From: Inia geoffrensis
Lineage: Eukaryota > Chordata > Mammalia > Artiodactyla > Iniidae
Direction: 5' to 3'
Assembly: GCA_036417435.1 (NCBI GenBank)
Contig: CM070903.1
Span: 81,213,501 to 81,277,500 of the forward strand
Length of the DNA stretch: 64,000 nucleotides
Below the pieces are notes generated by a model. It was given only the letters and a program-made list of their open reading frames with translations, was not told where the DNA came from and did not search any database. This document shows, in pieces, positions 58,860 to 64,000 of this stretch. The stretch's first letter is position 1; the number at the start of each line of letters is the position of its first letter. A program made the position numbers and the translations under genes.

Positions 58860-59360
58860 ACTTCTTAAATCACCTAAGTCAGAAAGTACACATGGCAAGT
58901 CTAATGCTTCCTGAAGTTTGTTTTTTAAGTGCAAACCACTTTTAGAAAACAGTTTATTTCCTTCACCTGAGGACAATAGGTTAAAGAGTAGGTAGCAGCT
59001 GTGCCAGTCCGCCAAACGTCTTCTGTCCTTTCTTTAAGGGATGTTGAACGTGCCTAATGGAGTCTGGCGTGTTTTCACTACCTATGACGTATCAAAATGG
59101 CAAATCCTAACATTTGCTGTATCTAAGGGCACTTTCATACCTTATGCTTTACATTGTCAGCTTAAATTGATATCAAGCTGGGACAGGTCATGAATGTTCC
59201 CCTTGACTCCCTATCATAGTTCAAAACGTTCATATCAGCTCTTTAAATGTGTGGTGCAATGTGTGAGGCCATGAGTGTGATGGAGGATACACTGAGTTGC
59301 AGTCAAAAACCTGGGTTTTAGTCCCAACGTTACCATTTATCAGCTATGAAAGCCTTGGCA
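58860..59360. other. Intergenic; weak MIR-like piece near 59290-59350
   Basis: AACCTGGGTTTTAGTCCC and ATCAGCTATGAAAGCC suggest a MIR core. No gene. Confidence 0.45.
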
Positions 59361-59364
59361 AACA

Positions 59365-59850
59365 GTAAAACTCAATAGATATTTACTGAACACCTACTAT
59401 GGGCCAGGCCTTATGGAACAAGAGGACAGAGAGCAAAAATAGACATGGATCCCACAGAATGGCTAGATGTTGAGGCACATGCATAAATAACTCCAGTGTG
59501 AGGTACATAGAGACTTGAGCTGAAAGACAGGAGTAGATAAAAAGCCATAACAATCAGAAGAGGGGACAATTGCTTAAGTCTGGGTTGTGGGGGGAGCAAT
59601 AAAGGAAGGTTTAATGGAGGAGGTTGATCCATGAGCTAAGACTTAAATGTAGGGTAGGATTTGGGCATGACGGATGGGGAAGGAGGTATAGGTGGTAAGG
59701 CACATGGCTCTGTGAAGCCTGATGAAGGGTCTATTAACCTGGCACCTGCAGGGGTGTAAGTGGTAGTGCAGTGAGTAGGGAAAACTGAAGCTAGGAAGGT
59801 ATTGAGCTCAGAACAAAGAAGGGTTTGAAAAGCTAAGGTCTCTGTTGAGG
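59365..59850 (-). mobile_element. L2 LINE remnant
   Basis: AGATATTTACTGAACACCTAC, TATGGGCCAGGCCTTATG, CTTGAGCTGAAAGACAGGAG, GCTAAGACTTAAATGTAGG. Ordered over about 450 bp. Confidence 0.75.
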
Positions 59851-60042
59851 TTGGTCTAGTTTTAGAAAGACGAAGGATGAGGAGGAAGGAGGAAGGGAAG
59901 AAAAGAAGGAAGAAAAGCTAGTGTAGGGCAAGCATATATCCCCATTCAGCACCTTTGCACGGTCAGTGAAAAAGAGAGGAAAATGCCCTTTGAGTGGACC
60001 ATGACCTGTCACAGAATCAATCTGAATTAAAGACCTGGTGGG

Positions 60043-60238
60043 GGCTTCCCTGGTGGCACAGTGGTTGAGAGTCCGCCTGCCAATGCGGGGGACACGGGTT
60101 CGTGCCCCAGTCCGGGAAGATCCCACATGCCGTGGAGCAGCTGGGCCCGTGAGCCATGGCCGCTGAGCCTGCGCATCCTGTGCTCCGCAACGGGAGAGGC
60201 CACAGCAGTGAGAGGCCCGCGTACAGCAAAAAAAAAAA
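60043..60238 (+). mobile_element. CHR-type SINE, short form
   Basis: tRNA-derived head, body with a small deletion near 60175 (GCGCATCCTGTGCTCC), GAGAGGCCCGCGTACAGC end and A tail. Perfect 14-bp duplication AAAGACCTGGTGGG at 60029-60042 and 60239-60252. Confidence 0.97.
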
Positions 60239-60254
60239 AAAGACCTGGTGGGTC

Positions 60255-60880
60255 ATAGAGGCCTGGCATTTCTGCCCAAGTCAGTTTGACAGGCTTCATG
60301 AGAGAAAACAGAATATATTTGCTTATGTGTAGATACATCCTAAGTCTGTGTAAGCTTGTGCCTACCCTATGGAAAATGAAAAAGCGCAAAGATTGTGTTA
60401 ATAACGTTGATCTGAGATTTGGTGGTTTACAACTCTTGGAAATCCATTGTTTAGTAAAGTTGGCATCGAGATGATCCGATTTTATAACTAAGTAACCAAA
60501 CAGATAAAAGCATCTCCTTTTGAGAAAGGTGGTGAGAGGGTGGTTAACTGCGCCAAAAGTTACCAAATTCTGACTGTGACAGGGCTTCAACTTTGGGACA
60601 ATGTTGGTTACTTAAAAGAAATTCTTCACCTCAGTTCTTGGTCAGAATATGAATCTGAGTTTTATAGTTAGCACTGTAAAGTCTCCTTGGGGAGTCACTT
60701 TCTCTTGGGTCATGATACTTCAGTTTTAAAATAAAGGATATGAACCTGATTTTTCAGACTTCTCTTTCTTTTCTTTGTATTGATTCAAGTATATGGCAGC
60801 ACCAAGTCAAACCATCATCTAGATTTTCATCCACATGTTATAAGATATTCAAATAGACTGAATTTTCCTTTGTTTAAATA
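60255..60880. other. Intergenic, no feature recognised
   Basis: Unique-looking, AT-rich. Confidence 0.4.
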
Positions 60881-60884
60881 TAGA

Positions 60885-62060
60885 ATTAATGCATGCACAG
60901 AATTTTAAAGTATTCCAACAGTGCAGAAGAACAAAAATGAAACATAAAATTATCCTCTGTTTTATTACCAGTCCCTCTCCCCAGAGACAGCCACTGTCAG
61001 TACTCTCTTTAGTTTTACTGGTAATTATTATTATAACTTTACATAACACACTTAGATCCCTATTTTTTGGTGTGTTAACTCTAGACAGACCTATTTGTTC
61101 CTAGATACGAGGTCTAAGGAGTTTACTCACTGACATTACTGCCCATTTTTTCTTCCTCTTCCACTTCCTAATTTTTGTTAGCTTGATTATTATTTTTGGA
61201 GATTCTCTTAATTGTCTTCATAAATTTAAGTAATACCACTAAACTCTATTTCATGATTTATCAAACTTTGGACAGCTAAAGTCTTCACTATAAAGAAAAT
61301 GACAATGGTATACCCATCCAACTCCAAATTTTTCTTTCCTCTATAATTATTTTTATTTGATAAAATTTATTACATCTACATTCTCTTCTATTTTTGTAAA
61401 TACATCTTATATTATTATATAATAGATGAATTATAAAAAAGAAAGTGAATGACCAGAATTTACAATATTATGGTTACATAAATATTATTCAATATAGAAC
61501 CAGGAAGTATGTATTAAGCCATATAAGGAAATATTCTATGTCATTAATATATTTCAGGTTAAAGGAGAATCTTCCAGATGTCCCATCTAATGGTTTCTAT
61601 CTTACTTGATTTCTAGTCTCCCTTAGTCCTCAGTCATTCTCTGCTGTCATTGATTCTTGGATCCCATTTCATCCTCTTTTTCAAATTTCTGTTCTGTTTT
61701 GATGGAGAACTACATCTCAAGTAGTATTTTTTAATCAGAGTATAAGGGCAGTGAACTTCTTGAGTTTTTGCACATCCAAAAGTGTCTTACATGTCTTTAC
61801 TTTTAGATTTGATTGATGGTTTGACTGGGTATAGAGTTCTATGTTGAAATCCTTTTCCCTCTGAAGTTTGAAGAGTTTTCATTGTCTCCTAACAACGGAG
61901 AAGTGTTCATAGGAAGTCTAATAGTTTTATTCCTTTGTAAGTGACTGCCCCATTGTTCTGACATCCAGGTTTTTCCCTTTGCTACTAGAATTACCAACTT
62001 TTACCATGATGTCCTTTTCATGGTGACATCCCTTACCAGTAGTCCTCTTGGCATTCAGCA
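60885..62060 (-). mobile_element. Possible old LINE-derived sequence
   Basis: GAATTTTAAAGTATTCCAACAG, TCCCCAGAGACAGCCACTG, and further right GACTGGGTATAGAGTTCTATG, TTTCATTGTCTCCTAAC, GACATCCAGGTTTTTCCC, in the order seen in an old dispersed LINE complement. Heavily diverged; family uncertain and orientation tentative. Confidence 0.45.
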
Positions 62061-62089
62061 CCTCTGTGGGAGTCAAGTTGATGATAGTG

Positions 62090-62275
62090 AGAAGCAATAT
62101 GGTGTCCTGGACTGAACAAACGATCTGGAGTCAGAAGACCTGAATTCAAGTTCTAAATCTTGCTGCTCTTTCTACCTTTAACTGTGTGAAAGCTTGCAAG
62201 ATACTATATCTTCACTGAGGCTCTTTTTTTTTTTCTACCAAGACGAAACGATAATAGTCTCAGTCCTGCTCTTTC
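62090..62275 (+). mobile_element. MIR SINE
   Basis: AGCAATATGGTGTCCTGGAC, GGAGTCAGAAGACCTGAATTC, TTTAACTGTGTGAAAGC. Confidence 0.7.
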
Positions 62276-62279
62276 CTGT

Positions 62280-62935
62280 CATGCCCCATTATTTTGCAGG
62301 ATTATTGTCATTGTGAACTACTGGGGATAAAATTGTTTTGCAGACTGTAGAGCTGTATATTAGGGTCAATATTATTGCAATGGGTATGAACAGGATGAAG
62401 AGTATGGTGTTATAGAAATGCTGGGCTCTTATTTTTTTTCCTTTATCACATGTCACTTTGCCTGGAGGTGTGGATATTACCACGGGGTCATTACTCAGGC
62501 AACCTTGAAAGGCAAGCTTGCTAGTCAGAAGACTTGGCCCCCTGATACCTACCAGGCAGTTGTATAGGGCATCCCTCTTTCTCATCAACTCTTAAGGAAG
62601 GCATTGGATGTGCTCAGGGGGCCTGAGTGATAAATGACTTGTCCATTTATCCTTCTCAGAATAACTCCTCGCTGTCTGGAAAATAGAAATGACACACACA
62701 CTCACATACTGTGTAGCTTCAAAGTTCTTCCACTCATAAATAGAGTAAGAGGAAATCATTTAAATTACTTTTTGGGACATTAGCTTGAGTGCTTCTGGGA
62801 ACACTATTCTTTCTTATTCAACATATTTTTTAGAGTTAAAACAAAATTTAGTTTTCTGAAGGATATTCCCAGGAAGTATCAAGCAATGATGTAAGCTGGA
62901 AGGGGAGAGAGTTAATTAGAGTCCAAAATTATCAG
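62280..62935. other. Intergenic, no feature recognised
   Basis: No gene. Confidence 0.4.
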
Positions 62936-62939
62936 AAGA

Positions 62940-63430
62940 ATCTTCCCGTCATAACTAGAATTCCCATTTACAAATAAGGAAACTGAGACCCTCGCCAAAG
63001 CAGGGACTTGCTCAAGGTCACATGAGCTGGGTGGAAATAGATTCCAGGACTCCTAACTCCATTCCACAGTTATTTTACTCAAAGAGGTCTCTTAACAGTC
63101 TTTAACTTTCTAATAGATTGCTTTGAAATAGAGAGCAGAAAGAGTCCTTGCAAAATATATATTCTTGAGTCTGTATTTAATGAAAGCCTGTAGGTGGCAG
63201 TACCTCAGAGCATTTCCTGTGACAGACCCTGTGCAGGGCGTGTTTACAGGCATTGGTCCAGGAACCTCTCGCTGTAGTCATGGGAAGTAGGGATTTTGGC
63301 TTCACCTCAAAGATTTGAGGAACTGAAGTTCAAAGAGGTAAACAAGTTTACACACTTATAACGTGTGCTTTTGATAAAGGGCAGAGACTGAATTTGAACT
63401 TGAATCTAATTTTAGGCACAGGACTGGTTC
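62940..63430 (-). mobile_element. Two MIR SINE fragments (62940-63075, 63235-63430)
   Basis: First: TTTACAAATAAGGAAACTGAG, CTTGCTCAAGGTCACATGAG. Second: GAGGAACTGAAGTTCAAAGAGG, GGGCAGAGACTGAATTTG. Confidence 0.65.
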
Positions 63431-63687
63431 TCTAAGCAGAGTTGAAAAGAGAATCTAGGAATCCCAGTTTCCTCAAAACTCCAGATTGTTTCAAGTTTCT
63501 TAACACATGTGATAAGCAAAGGCACAGATACCACTTTAAAAACAGTCAGTTGTTGGCACAATTCAAAGGAGTTTTAATGGGCTCAAATTTACTGGATGGT
63601 GGATTTCAGATTTTTTGTCTGGCATATGGATCCCTTTCACATGGCCTTTTTGGAATATTCATGGAGCTCAGGAGATTTTTTTAAACT
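63431..63687. other. Intergenic, no feature recognised
   Basis: Ends at the 5' truncation point of the L1. Confidence 0.4.
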
Positions 63688-64000
63688 CTCAGAGGAAAAC
63701 ATAGGCAGAACACTCTATGACATAAATCACAGCAAGATCCTTTTTTACCCACCTCCTAGAGAAATGGAAATAAAAACAAAAATAAACAAATGGGACCTAA
63801 TGAAACTTAAAAGCTTTTGCACAGCAAAGGAAACCATAAATAAGACCAAAAGACAACCCTCAGAATGGGAGAAAATATTTGCAAATGAAGCAACTGACAA
63901 AGGATTAATCTCCAAAATTTATAAGCAGCTCATGCAGTTCAATAACAAAAAAACAAACAACGCAATCCAAAAATGGGCAGAAGATCTAAATAGACATTTC
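63688..64000 (+). mobile_element. Young 5'-truncated LINE-1, ORF2 C-terminal region, continues past the window
   Basis: The frame is open from about 63690 to the last base and reads the conserved C-terminal part of L1 ORF2: a [12 protein letters not shown] segment, [36 protein letters not shown], and [18 protein letters not shown] at the edge. It begins abruptly after unrelated sequence, as expected of 5' truncation. Without ORF1, endonuclease and reverse transcriptase it cannot move by itself. Confidence 0.93.

Noticed and set aside
60027..60590. 187-codon minus-strand open frame
   Set aside because: Half of it is translated SINE; this type of frame recurs at every CHR SINE (10235, 19501, 20600, 45725, 49669, 58573).

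Overview
The window is mammalian nuclear DNA, most probably from a cetacean. It carries many tRNA-derived SINEs of the cetacean/hippo CHR type (promoter-like head, GC-rich body, A-rich tail), most in the short form I associate with cetacean lineages. It also carries cetartiodactyl-type LINE-1 3' ends and the older mammalian layer of MIR, L2, MER5A and MLT1. There is no prokaryotic gene organisation, CRISPR array or plasmid/phage feature.

Only one protein-coding gene can be supported: SST (preprosomatostatin), two exons on the + strand at the left edge. The window opens inside its 5' UTR. Exon 1 codes for residues 1-46, an 850-bp GT-AG phase-0 intron follows, and exon 2 codes for residues 47-116, including somatostatin-28, somatostatin-14 and the poly(A) signal at 1428-1433. 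The reading frame, splice sites, processing sites and both cysteines are intact.

From about 1.45 kb to the right edge I see no gene. In human the side downstream of SST is a long gene-poor interval towards RTP4, so this stretch is probably the orthologous gene desert. It consists of unique AT-rich DNA, some of it with the look of conserved non-coding elements (15.6-16.05, 24.3-24.95, 31.55-32.2, 36.9-37.2 kb), scattered with transposon fossils.

The fossils are layered. The oldest are MIR, L2 and MER5A. Then come MLT1-type LTRs (17.2-17.75, 21.47-21.95, 57.29-57.75 kb) and old L1 (28.1-28.5 and 48.6-50.8 kb). Younger are L1 3' ends with visible target-site duplications (13.97, 15.01, 46.28, 53.18 kb), two LTR-like segments (42.36-42.9, 43.53-43.97 kb) and CHR SINEs. 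A 5'-truncated young L1 with a still-open ORF2 frame runs off the right edge.

The most unusual observations are structural. A 52-bp segment at 16738-16789 recurs with one mismatch at 17643-17694, inserted into an old LTR. An L1 at 48.6-50.8 kb has the inverted-5'/direct-3' layout expected of twin priming and carries a later SINE inside it. An L1 3' end sits in a MIR with a perfect 16-bp target duplication. I found no new multi-gene system. Repeat family names come from recognition by eye, and boundaries are approximate unless a duplication is given.
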